Assembly (NCBI GenBank): GCA_963842335.1
Contig: CAWJGF010000028.1
Span: 186,001-250,000, forward strand
Source: PALSA-600 sp963842335
GTDB taxonomy: Bacteria > Actinomycetota > Thermoleophilia > Gaiellales > Gaiellaceae
Length of the DNA: 64,000 nt
Direction: 5' to 3'
The notes beneath the pieces were generated by a model that made no database searches, had not been told where the DNA came from, and saw only the letters and a list, made by a program, of their open reading frames with translations. This document shows, one piece after another, positions 58,501 to 64,000 of the stretch (the first letter of the stretch is position 1; each line of letters starts with the position of its first letter). The position numbers and the translations under genes were made by a program.

Positions 58501-61500
58501 CCGATCTTGATCAGCTGACCCTCGACGAAGCCACTGTCGAGCCAGCTCGTGCCGTCGTCCCGGGTGAGCGTTCCGGCCGCGAAGTTGTAGGAGATCGTGT
58601 GGCCGCCGGCCGTGATGCCCGTGTACGTGCCCTGCTCGGTGAGGCTCGCGATGGAGACGGTGTTGAACGTGCCTGCGCTCGTCGGTGCCGCCGTCAGCGT
58701 CAGCACGCCGGCCGTCACGGCCGAGACGTAGAAGCCGGTTGCGACGTCGTCGGAAGTGCCCGTCCCAGAGATGCCGATCCGCATTCCGACGACAAAGCCC
58801 GCGCTCACGAAGCTTCCGAGGTCAGACCCGCTCGCAAGCGTGATCGTGTTGCCGGAGATCGTGATGTTGCCGGCAAAGAGCTGGGTCGGACGCAGCCCGC
58901 CGACGGCCGCCAGGCTCACCGAGCCGCCGATGGTCGCATCGGTCTGCCCGTCGGTGATGATCGCGACCTGCACGCTGTCCGTGGGCTTGCTCGTCAGGCG
59001 CAGCGTGTAGCTGTCGCCGGGGCCGGGAATCGTGCACGCGGCGTTACCGCACTCGGTGACCACGGTCGTGCCGTCGCTCTGGTTCACGAAGACGCCCGGA
59101 GTCTCATCGTCGATCACGGTGGCGTAGATGCGCTCGAGGATCTCCTGGCTCGTCCCACCGGGCCGTGCGGCCAGATACGTCGGATCGGTGGTCGATGCGG
59201 CGATCGTCTGGACGAGCCCGACGGTCGTCGGATCCTCGGCGGCAAAGTCATTGCGTGCGTGCACGGTGATGTTCACCGGCGTGAACCAGTTGGCGCTGGT
59301 GAAGGTGACGAAGTACGTCGTGCCGCCGAGCGGGCAGAGCGTCGGGTCGGTGAATGCGTTCGAGGCGCTGAAGCGCGAATCGGTGCTCGAGAGGCAGACA
59401 CGGCTCGAGCTCGGGGTGATCTGAACCGTCACCGTCATGCCGGCGGCCGGCGCGCTCGTCAGCTGGATCGAATAGAGGTCGACGACCTCTGTGGCGGGCG
59501 GCGTCGCGGAGCTCGTGCCCTCGAGCACGGTGGTGGCGTTGTCCGGGTGCAGGGTCGTCGGGTCGAGCGGGGTGACGAGCACCCCCGGAGCGTCGTTGTC
59601 GTAGATCGTGACCTCGACGTTCCGGACGATCGCGCCGTCGAAGCTCGGGTCGGCGCTGATCACCGACTGGCTCACGGTCACCGTCCTCGTGCCTTCGACA
59701 CGCGAATCGTCAACGGCGAACATGAAGACGGTCTGCGCCACGTTCCAGTTCCCCGGCGTGAAGACGAGCACCACCTGGCGATCCGGCACGGTCGTGACGA
59801 CCCCGTTCACCGTGATCGTGCGGGTGAAGCTCCCGGGACTGCCGGCTGTCGTCGCGACCAGGAACGTATCGCCCATCGGTACGCCGTTCTGCTCTTCCTG
59901 CGGCGAGTTCGCAGCCGAGACCGTGACGTAGACGTTCGAGGTCGGCGCGGCCGCGAGCACGACGGTGTAGGAGTCGAGCGACGGGACGCAGCCGACGGGC
60001 GTCACCGTGAAGCAGCCGCCCTCGTAGATGGAAGAGAAGCCGCCGGACTCACTGATGATGACCTGGCCTTGACCCGGGCGGGCGACGCTCAGGTCGACAC
60101 CGTTCGCAGTGAGCCCGTTGTAGTTCGGGTCGGCCGAGGTGACCTGGTGATTGACGGTGCCGCTCGTGCCCTCGATGTCCTTGGAGAAGACATCGCCGAC
60201 GACGTCGCCACCGACGTTCAACGTGTCGCTCCCGAGCCCGCCGATCACGCGCGTCTCGACGCCCGGTGCGGTCGACAGCACGTCGATCGTGTCGTCGCCC
60301 TCCAGCGCGTCGATCTCGAGCACCTGGATGTTCTGGTAGGTGACAGACAGGCCGGCGCCGTAGATCGCCTGGGCCGTGACGACGATGTGGTCGGCGAACT
60401 CGGTACCGAGGATGACGACCTTGTTGAAGCCGCTGCCACCGTCGATCGACACCGGCGCGTTGAGGTTGTATTCGACCTGGTTCGTACCCGACCCGGTGCG
60501 GATGTCGGACTGGGCCGCGGTCGAGAAGCCGCTTGTCAGCTTCGGCATCGCGATCATGGTCTGTGCGTTGATCCAGACGATCTGGCAGGTGGTGTCGCCC
60601 GGAGTCGGGGTGCACGCTGCGGCGGTCGGGCTGCCGCCGTTCGTCGTCTGGGCGAGCGCGAAGGCGCGGACGACGAAGAGGTCGTTGCCGTCGCCGCCTT
60701 CGAGCCGCAGCGGCGCCTGGTTCGAGTAGACGGTGAAGATGTCATCGCCCGTCCCGCCGGCTGCGACAAGCGGCGCGGAGGTGCCCGCGCTGAGCCAGCC
60801 GCGTGTCGTCGCGACCGTGCCGAAGATGTCTGAGGGGTTCAGCGAACCGCCTGAGGTGTCGCGAGTGTTGTTCGCAGCGTTCACGGGCGAGCCCGCTGCA
60901 TTGAGCGGGTCGCGCTCGAGACCGTAGATCTGGCCGATCTGGAAGCTGTCGTTTCCTGCGCCGCCGTCGAGCGTTGTCGTGGTGGTCTCGTCGTCGACGG
61001 CGTAGTAATCGTTGCCGCCGAGGCCGTTGACGATGAGCCGTCCGTTGATGGCCGTGTCGTAGTTGATGCGCTCGTAGCTCTGGTTGCGGAGCTGGACGGT
61101 GTCGGTCGACGGGTTCGGGTCGGAGGTCGTGACGTCGCCGTTCAGGATCCCGATCGTCAGCGCTGCGCTGACGCTGCTGTGGAGCTGGACGTCAGCGGTC
61201 GGCACCTGCTCGGTCGTCAGCGTCACGCCGACCGGCAGCGTCTCGGCGAGCGTGATGCTCGAGCCGTTGGCCGCGATGCTCGCGATCGTGTAGTCGCCGG
61301 CCCAGATGCCCGAGTCACCGCCGCCCAGGTGGATGCGCTGGCCGACGACGAAGGTGCCGGTATTGAAGACGCCGGTGATCGGGGCACGCGTCACGGAGTT
61401 GACAGCCACGAGTGTCTGCCCCACCGAGCCGCAGGCGTTCGTGAAGCACAGCGCGAGATCGCCTGTGTAGGCGGTCGTCGCGGTGCCGAAGTTGCCGTGC

Positions 61501-64000
61501 AGGAGCGCGACGAAGGCCGGATCGTCGGCGATCTCGTTCGCGGTGCTGGACGTCGGGGTCGAGGCGATGTACTTCGACGCCCGCAGCAGGAAGATGTCGT
61601 CGGTCGGGCACGGCGTCGTGCCGTCGGGCTTGTAGCCGCTGCACGTCGTGTTGTCGATGCCGTTCACCGTCAGGACGTCGGTGCCGTCGGCAGGCCCGCC
61701 GGTATCGAGCACGTTGATGACGTAGTTGTGGCAGGTGGACCCGGCGATCTGGTTCGAGCCGAGGCAGGGCTGGCTGCCGGTGGTGTTGATCACATAGGTA
61801 TCGGTGCCGGCCTGGCCGTCGAGCGTCAACGTGTGGCCGGCAACCACGTCGCCGTTCACGATTGCCTTCGTCGGATCGCTGTTCGCCGCCGGGTCGAACA
61901 TCGTCTGTAGCTGGTTGACGTTGAAGAAGTCCTCGCTGTCGCCACTCGGGGTGACGCAGGCGGTGCCGTTGATGTCACAGGTGGACGTCCGGGAGCCGAA
62001 GACGCGCGTGCGGCCGCCGAGGAAGGTCTGGTCGAAGTTGAACGTGTCGGTGTCGGTGTTGCCGAAGATCCGCGTCACGTTGCAGTCGCGGCCCGGGTCG
62101 ATCTCGTTCGCGCAGAGGGTCGTGAGCTTGCCCGGGGTGATCGTGCCGTGCAGGTGCATGACGGTGCCGAAGCCAAGGTCGAGGTCGGTTGCGCCGCTGG
62201 AGAAGGCGTCGAAGTCACCGTGGATGTCGATCCAGAGCCCGGCGACGACCTTCGTGTTCTGCGCGATCCGCTCCGCGTCGGTCAGCGCGTTGGGCGCCAG
62301 CGGCGTCAGCGTCGCGTCCGGATAGAGCGCCGTCTGGAGGCCGCCGAGCGTCACGTTGTCGCCGGCGCGCAGCAGGATCCAGCCCAGTTGCGCATTGATC
62401 GACGCCGAGTTCGTGACGACGGTTGCGCTCGAGGCGCTGATGGCGCGCGAGACATTCGCGGCGCCCGCGTAGTCGACCAGGATCGCGTCGCGGTTCTGCG
62501 TCGGCGCGATCGTGTCGGATGCGTACGGGAGGATCAGGTTGAGGTCATCGCCCTGGCCGGCGTGCTCACGCACCGTCAGCCGGACGTTGCCGCTCAGTGA
62601 CTGCGCAATCAGGACGTTCAGTGCACCGATCGTCTCGGTGACCGAGATGTTCTGCTGGGCTTCGATGCCCACCCGGCCGACGATCACCGTCGAGGGATTC
62701 TGCGAGTCGCCGTGGCCGGAGTCGATCTTGAAGTCATTCCCCAGGCTGTCGGTCGGCGGGCCGCGAGCTCCGACGTCGCCACAATCGGGGACCGAGGACG
62801 GAACCGAGCAGTAGGCGGCCAGGTCGATGTTGTTCGCCTCGACGTTCGCCTGGCTGAACTGAGTGTTGTCGCCCAGGCCGCCGAGGCGCGCGTCCCTGAG
62901 CGCGCCGTTCAGCGCGATCAGCGAAGCGTCACCGTTCGTGAGGATCCGGTTGACCTGCATGTCGCCGCTCGTCTGGGTGACGAAGACGCCGTAGGTACCC
63001 GTCGGCGCGCCTGGGTCCGCTGCAGGCAGCGCATCGATGTTCCACTGCTGCCGCGCGGAGGCGGTGTCGGTGATCGTCAGCACGCCGAGCGCGCCACCGT
63101 CGGCATCGACTTGCAACTCGAGGAAGTTCGAGGGGACGCCGACGCCACCATGTCCGGAGATCCCGGCCGGGCCGTCGCCGTGCAGGTTGTTGCCGGCGGT
63201 GATCGTGATGTTGCGCGCGATCACGTCGGCGGCCGCGTCGTTGTCGGCGTCGAGGACCGCACCCGGCGCGAAGAGCGTCACGTCGTTGTTCGTCGACTGG
63301 ACCTCGCCGACGCGCAGGTCGCCGCGGTTCGGGCCGCCCGGCCGCGGCTTCTCCGTATAGATGATGAAGCCGTTCGTGTGGCTGTCGATGTCGCCGTCCT
63401 TGTGGATGTCGACGTAGCCGATGATGTTGATCACGGTCGCGCCCGGTGATGGGTCGAAGGCGTTCACCGTGACGTCGCCGGTCGGGCCGACTGCTCCGGC
63501 CTCGAGCAGCAGGAAGTTGTACGTGCTCTCCACCTCGTGGGCGCCGGTGTCGGTGGCGAAGGCGCCCAGCTCGCGATGCGGGCTCGGACACTGGCCGTTC
63601 GGGTAGTAGCAGTGGTCGCCGTCGTTGTAATAGAAGCTCACGTAGTTCGGCGGGCTGTGCGGGCCGGGGCCGCTCGCGTTGTCGACCTCGATGCCGGGCA
63701 CGAGCGGCGCATCGGACTGGTAGATCGTCGGCCGGAGCAGCACGAAGATGCTGTCCAGGGCGACCAGGCTGTTGATCGTGACAGTCGGGACGACATGCGA
63801 GACGCTCGGATCAGTCAGCGTCGAGTCACGCAGCCGGGTGAGCACATCGAGGTACTGGCTGGTCCCCGAGGAGGTCGTGAAGAGCACCGGATGGCCGGCC
63901 CACTGGATCAGGTCGACGTTCACGCACGGATTGGCGGCGTCGAGGCACAGCGTCTGGCCCGCTCCGCACGCGGTCTCGTTACGAACGCAGGCATTCGCAG
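49548..64000 (-). CDS. Giant secreted/surface protein (partial), RTX and Calx-beta repeats, metzincin-like C-terminus
   Basis: At least 4,816 codons, open to the right edge, so the N-terminus and any signal lie outside. Order from the N-terminal side: a beta-helix-like Ser/Thr/Gly/Asn region (64000 to about 62000); Calx-beta-like segments with YDNDAPGV and DDETPGV (about 60050-58300); a repeated RDGxSW-GQ-x-I/V-x-I-x-G module (about 58800-56400); RTX GGxGxDxI nonapeptides (56150-53575); two Ig-like modules (about 53250-52640); seven Calx-beta domains (52640-50150); and VVLHELGRTLGYTEAD near 49850, a metzincin zinc site lacking its second His, before a basic tail. Likely a calcium-binding surface adhesin. 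No errors break the frame over 14 kb. Confidence 0.9.
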   Translation of the reverse strand, partial: ANACVRNETACGAGQTLCLDAANPCVNVDLIQWAGHPVLFTTSSGTSQYLDVLTRLRDSTLTDPSVSHVVPTVTINSLVALDSIFVLLRPTIYQSDAPLVPGIEVDNASGPGPHSPPNYVSFYYNDGDHCYYPNGQCPSPHRELGAFATDTGAHEVESTYNFLLLEAGAVGPTGDVTVNAFDPSPGATVINIIGYVDIHKDGDIDSHTNGFIIYTEKPRPGGPNRGDLRVGEVQSTNNDVTLFAPGAVLDADNDAAADVIARNITITAGNNLHGDGPAGISGHGGVGVPSNFLELQVDADGGALGVLTITDTASARQQWNIDALPAADPGAPTGTYGVFVTQTSGDMQVNRILTNGDASLIALNGALRDARLGGLGDNTQFSQANVEANNIDLAAYCSVPSSVPDCGDVGARGPPTDSLGNDFKIDSGHGDSQNPSTVIVGRVGIEAQQNISVTETIGALNVLIAQSLSGNVRLTVREHAGQGDDLNLILPYASDTIAPTQNRDAILVDYAGAANVSRAISASSATVVTNSASINAQLGWILLRAGDNVTLGGLQTALYPDATLTPLAPNALTDAERIAQNTKVVAGLWIDIHGDFDAFSSGATDLDLGFGTVMHLHGTITPGKLTTLCANEIDPGRDCNVTRIFGNTDTDTFNFDQTFLGGRTRVFGSRTSTCDINGTACVTPSGDSEDFFNVNQLQTMFDPAANSDPTKAIVNGDVVAGHTLTLDGQAGTDTYVINTTGSQPCLGSNQIAGSTCHNYVINVLDTGGPADGTDVLTVNGIDNTTCSGYKPDGTTPCPTDDIFLLRASKYIASTPTSSTANEIADDPAFVALLHGNFGTATTAYTGDLALCFTNACGSVGQTLVAVNSVTRAPITGVFNTGTFVVGQRIHLGGGDSGIWAGDYTIASIAANGSSITLAETLPVGVTLTTEQVPTADVQLHSSVSAALTIGILNGDVTTSDPNPSTDTVQLRNQSYERINYDTAINGRLIVNGLGGNDYYAVDDETTTTTLDGGAGNDSFQIGQIYGLERDPLNAAGSPVNAANNTRDTSGGSLNPSDIFGTVATTRGWLSAGTSAPLVAAGGTGDDIFTVYSNQAPLRLEGGDGNDLFVVRAFALAQTTNGGSPTAAACTPTPGDTTCQIVWINAQTMIAMPKLTSGFSTAAQSDIRTGSGTNQVEYNLNAPVSIDGGSGFNKVVILGTEFADHIVVTAQAIYGAGLSVTYQNIQVLEIDALEGDDTIDVLSTAPGVETRVIGGLGSDTLNVGGDVVGDVFSKDIEGTSGTVNHQVTSADPNYNGLTANGVDLSVARPGQGQVIISESGGFSSIYEGGCFTVTPVGCVPSLDSYTVVLAAAPTSNVYVTVSAANSPQEEQNGVPMGDTFLVATTAGSPGSFTRTITVNGVVTTVPDRQVVLVFTPGNWNVAQTVFMFAVDDSRVEGTRTVTVSQSVISADPSFDGAIVRNVEVTIYDNDAPGVLVTPLDPTTLHPDNATTVLEGTSSATPPATEVVDLYSIQLTSAPAAGMTVTVQITPSSSRVCLSSTDSRFSASNAFTDPTLCPLGGTTYFVTFTSANWFTPVNITVHARNDFAAEDPTTVGLVQTIAASTTDPTYLAARPGGTSQEILERIYATVIDDETPGVFVNQSDGTTVVTECGNAACTIPGPGDSYTLRLTSKPTDSVQVAIITDGQTDATIGGSVSLAAVGGLRPTQLFAGNITISGNTITLASGSDLGSFVSAGFVVGMRIGISGTGTSDDVATGFYVSAVTAGVLTLTAAPTSAGTFNTVSIASLTEQGTYTGITAGGHTISYNFAAGTLTRDDGTSWLDSGFVEGQLIKIGGDPTIYKINSFSSANGGNLNVLQLTSTAKPVSGSVASTATVVQWAAVVTFTTSSWYQPVTVPLVADVNFQLAPGRQNLKVFAKQQHILSGIAGPLSVEGGTTSANRSLHAAVLLPGEGNGPLFAVAAQPPEWQQIDTLNIYDDGSKQDQTGQLTSTALTGLNMGGDAGGILDFSYLLPVGTTTFPFGEPGTYPDGISYGTVTLDSHGKFVTDGNKSTIEVLNILLGQGNDTLNIVSTMVPGPDHNPDGTPNRAAAHGGVTTVHGGGDALLQLTGTFDAANPTASTGQLVRRDGLSWAGAGFAVGQQVTLSGGLTGTFTISGFANSAYGPGSALLLNAALGATGLAIAATVSVSDSLQVTAAFDLSANKVVRRDGLPWQSLGFTYGQQVSIVGIPGTWTITGFDNSIYGDGTALLLSGVGLTPATNLSTTVAVSSRYRVGGTFNVTASTVTFTSVTSGSLAGSGLAVGQQVAITGVTGIRTITSIVGNTLTLSGGAMAPATGVVGLVSLVRIGGDSITVTGGASTTAAGGPGSNMCTLDFTTCTPSPLVIYGDTSQDGVWYGGNPAQITLHNFGPKPLPHDSGLTITAVQTTATAGTITRSDSGSWITDGFAVGQELTIDAAAQQLAVTVASPTAGTGTIVRGDGGSWLTAGYGVGQLIQIDGVSVGTLTAVTASTLTLGSLTAAFAGLVNATTPENHLIGVAEVGTVQSVTKTTLTLTFLTSNFTLLAGAGTSAHSIAVANRVGNGAPFFVFALADPFLYAGNDAIDASQAFSAAPASALPSIGISAYGGPGDDTIFGTQTGDILAGGSGNDTIAGGRGVDQIYGDSGMNVDVITRLLTIPTTNASSYQNRDLMIAGQDLLYGDTPGGTVNDAFGGYDDVIFGDHGVVTQAVAGARDTTKPISGAPQEIQTTLLARTIQSVQPDNGANDTIYGNGGDDILIGGTGDDAIDGGTGRDLVFGDHVSLDRTTHLGNFTSPLFQDLSGTQIYSTDVATAGNPLVDGTPQLDPRGHASWGDYLITIVGSSYGAQAVYYGNDYIAGGPGNDMLFGELGTDTLQGDSSIDFISDGYVGADAYGSASSCATGGHPGATTDVQRVGACRDTSNPLVVGTLFVSPSVDRATDGADYIEGGGGNDVIFGNQGQDDVIGGSSDLFGLGGACNAANEVGGVAGTCLRPDGSDLIFGGSGTALDRLGNGDVALGGNANDSDAVVGDNGDIIRLVGTNHTYGLSAGGVQVSTTGFLEFNYDLYRALPGATPPVTIVARSIKLIDYTPGGASYNPLALNDIGTGDEIHGENGDDFIYGQVGNDVLYGEGQNDTMVGGYGSDWISGGTGDDGILGDDGRIYASRVSSLYGEPLNAVAAIDPSQISLLITTPGDAQEAVINPDGALKYTADLTPDNLDPAGLTGGFQDPYYRPPLGVANDVIYGGLGNDSIHGGAGDDAISGAEAPIQSYTNNYDQNGILLQADLRSDYYHPLDPGNVLGYDPTTGKRTGTTFALYDANDPLREILLTPGTGTLYKGPIDPSVQNSSTLGYHDWLLNFDYTEGPLDPHWSVGSAYPAVPTDGNDMIFGDLQNDWVVGGTGRDIAFLGWGDDQANMDDRLNTDNGLNDVPDTNPSYEDFVYGGAGRDVLIANTGGDRLVDWVGEFNTYLVPYAPFGEPTVSRTLQPQLDVFLLLLSQSAGSDLTLAAQHGGDPTRNGEPFGELGEVRQHDKPYWQDETGGPRDPQAGNIPGGSRDVRVTSGTQAIQSPGTQGLATLPSPAIKLPAHVGSGNPILVPVQVTGPATSTALVSVTDGVHTVSGTGTIGAGGMLQLNFDLSSLNDGPITITLILVDAQGHQSAPVVTTSIKDTSAPVAPTTTSPAAVGLADLATFTITISGEIGSFANWSVTDGITLLGESDPLDATGHLTVTIDVSSLLDGLLTTSVSLTDLAGNTSAATTSTTTKSTGAAGTAGVTVAASSPNGAEQGLVPVVFTIVRSGVTTSAITINLGWSGGASLNTDYHLTATGGTLGVGGSTLTLAAGVTSATITATPVDDTLIELTESVVLTLLPQNGGPGSPYSVGTPSVATGSIADNDTPVITIAATDATGAEASQNPIVFTVSRTVNNTVSTAVTLSWSGTADMTVDYTVTVSGGTLSAGNTLLTLAAGSSSATITVKPVDDSIIEPTDTVTLSLVGGNNYILGTPTFATGTIVDNDTPVISVAATDASGAEQAQDPIVFTVTRTANTTVSTVVNLTWDGTATFSSDYTLTVSAGATLAADGSTLTLNPGTASATITAKPVDDTTVEGAETVTLTIATGTNYTPGAAATATGAIADNDALVTVTATDPSGAEQGQDPIVFTVTRSNYLTGNITLNLAWSGTASLGTDYTLSSSGGTLSANGLTLTMFNGDTSYTITAKPVDDAIIEPSETVILTLSSGTGYSAAAPGNATGSIADNDTGVVSVAATDASGAEQAQDPIVFTVTRTVSTSAAITVNLTWTGSATITSDYMLTAVGGTLGVGGTTLTLAAGVASATITAKPVDDSIIETAETVTVTVGTGTGYTPGAALSATGSIADNDMPVVVVAATDATGSEQLQDPIVFTVTRTVNTTVSSSINLTWGGTATFTADYALTVGAGATLSADGLTLTLNPGTTSATITAKPVDDSIVEAAETVTLTLGAGTNDVVGTAGSATGTIADNEFSVSVGNASGTEQDHNKTTSVDVPVTLSSASTGTITVTATTVSGSAVAGSDFTAKTQVLTFSPGTTTVNFTVSILPDSIAEPTETFTIHLSLPTGATIATNDGTVTVFDNDGAQMATQTIPASAPAVPTVSADALAQVVAQAEAAWHAVLPSASFSGVTFAIADLPNLFLAQTIGRTVTIDATAAGWGWSAMDPGAAATQMDLLTVVLHELGRTLGYTEADANRLGIMQLTLAPGVQRTLSVAHAGAGSVSRDAAAARTPALIHSNALAAVHPALLTALPMARPQGRTKARSHLLQSHEHSSSRRDR
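50401..52640 (-). repeat. Tandem Calx-beta domain array
   Basis: Direct repeats coding for Calx-beta domains. The same plus-strand phrase accgtgaagacgatcgg recurs at 50761, 51121, 51481, 51841 and 52201, exactly 360 bases (120 codons) apart; a related copy is 375 bases further (about 52579) and a more diverged one near 50401. Each unit runs from a GAExxQxPIVFTV strand to GxIxDND. Confidence 0.9.
53575..56150 (-). repeat. RTX-type calcium-binding repeat region
   Basis: Clusters of GGxGxDxI/L/V nonapeptides, for example GGPGDDTIFG, GGTGDDAIDGG, GELGTDTLQGD, GGLGNDSIHGG and GGTGRDIAFLG, separated by longer spacers. About 25 nonapeptides in 8 clusters. In RTX proteins these fold into calcium-bound beta-rolls. 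Confidence 0.85.
56420..58810 (-). repeat. Repeated GQ-x-I-x-G module in the giant protein
   Basis: About seven copies of a 60-75-residue module of the form T/V-x-RxDGxSW-x2-xGFxxGQ-x-I/V-x-I-x-G-x-x-G-xx-TI-xx-F/V-x6-L-x-L. Clear copies start with RDDGTSWLDSGFVEGQ, RRDGLSWAGAGFAVGQ, RRDGLPWQSLGFTYGQ, SDSGSWITDGFAVGQ and GDGGSWLTAGYGVGQ. An isolated copy without the RDG start lies near 61330. I do not recognise a named family. Confidence 0.7.

Noticed and set aside
52494..60833. Long plus-strand open frames over the giant gene (52494-54518, 54624-56957, 57711-60833)
   Set aside because: They are antisense to a coherent repeat protein, rich in Arg/Asp/Val with no domains, and arise because GC-rich codons leave few stops on the other strand.

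Overview
The window reads as chromosomal DNA of a high-GC actinobacterium. Gene content and style fit the deep class Thermoleophilia (Gaiellales/Solirubrobacterales type), but that placement is inference from gene families, not a computed phylogeny. Supporting signs are GTG and TTG starts, ATGA/GTGA 4-base overlaps inside operons, PASTA-domain proteins, GatCAB, and many unit-leading genes whose start codon lies 6-7 bases after a TANNNT box, the arrangement expected for leaderless mRNAs.

Layout. 1-4.5 kb: SDR fragment, histidine phosphatase, cydAB bd-type oxidase, small protein and an HtpX-like protease. 4.5-10.7 kb (minus): a complete rrn operon (16S-23S-5S, no spacer tRNA). Its 23S gene is split at E. 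coli position 1951 by a 779-base group I intron that carries a LAGLIDADG homing endonuclease. The operon promoter overlaps the tyrS stop codon, and its leader contains an intrinsic terminator. 10.7-14.3 kb: tyrS and a PASTA-tailed class A PBP, divergent from a shared -10 region; both carry single-base frameshifts that look like sequence errors. 14.3-22.2 kb (minus): a long amino-acid cluster (serC-like, serA, ybaK-like, ilvE, DegT aminotransferase) running into a RemA-like gene, a GNAT, an MFS exporter and 3-methyladenine glycosylase. 22-33 kb: beta-propeller membrane protein, gatCAB, cold-shock gene, folD, a HMG-CoA reductase/ABM pair, PASTA protein, pdxS and a DUF1385 protein. 33-38 kb: a 25-residue membrane peptide, a methyltransferase, a DEDDh exonuclease/GIY-YIG/UVR nuclease with a perfect LexA box between its -35 and -10, a TetR regulator and membrane proteins. 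38-42 kb: envelope polysaccharide functions (flippase, GT39-like transferase). 42.3-46.7 kb: tRNA with CAT anticodon, YjbQ, metallophosphoesterase, nucleotidyltransferase, primary-type sigma factor and small membrane proteins. 46.7-64 kb (minus): a secreted-protein block led by a giant gene that runs off the window, at least 4,816 codons, with RTX repeats, two Calx-beta regions, a repeated module I do not recognise, and a C-terminal metzincin-like domain whose second zinc His is Arg.

How the genes work together. serC/serA/ilvE and the DegT enzyme are amino-acid or amino-sugar metabolism in one transcription unit. gatCAB supplies Gln-tRNA and/or Asn-tRNA. pdxS makes the PLP those aminotransferases need, although no pdxT is present. 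The nuclease with the LexA box is a probable SOS repair function. The last 17 kb look like a surface or secreted protein locus.

The most unusual items are the L1951 group I intron, the terminator inside the rrn leader, the LexA-box nuclease, the leaderless-promoter signature, and the giant protein with its unrecognised repeat and apparently inactivated protease motif.
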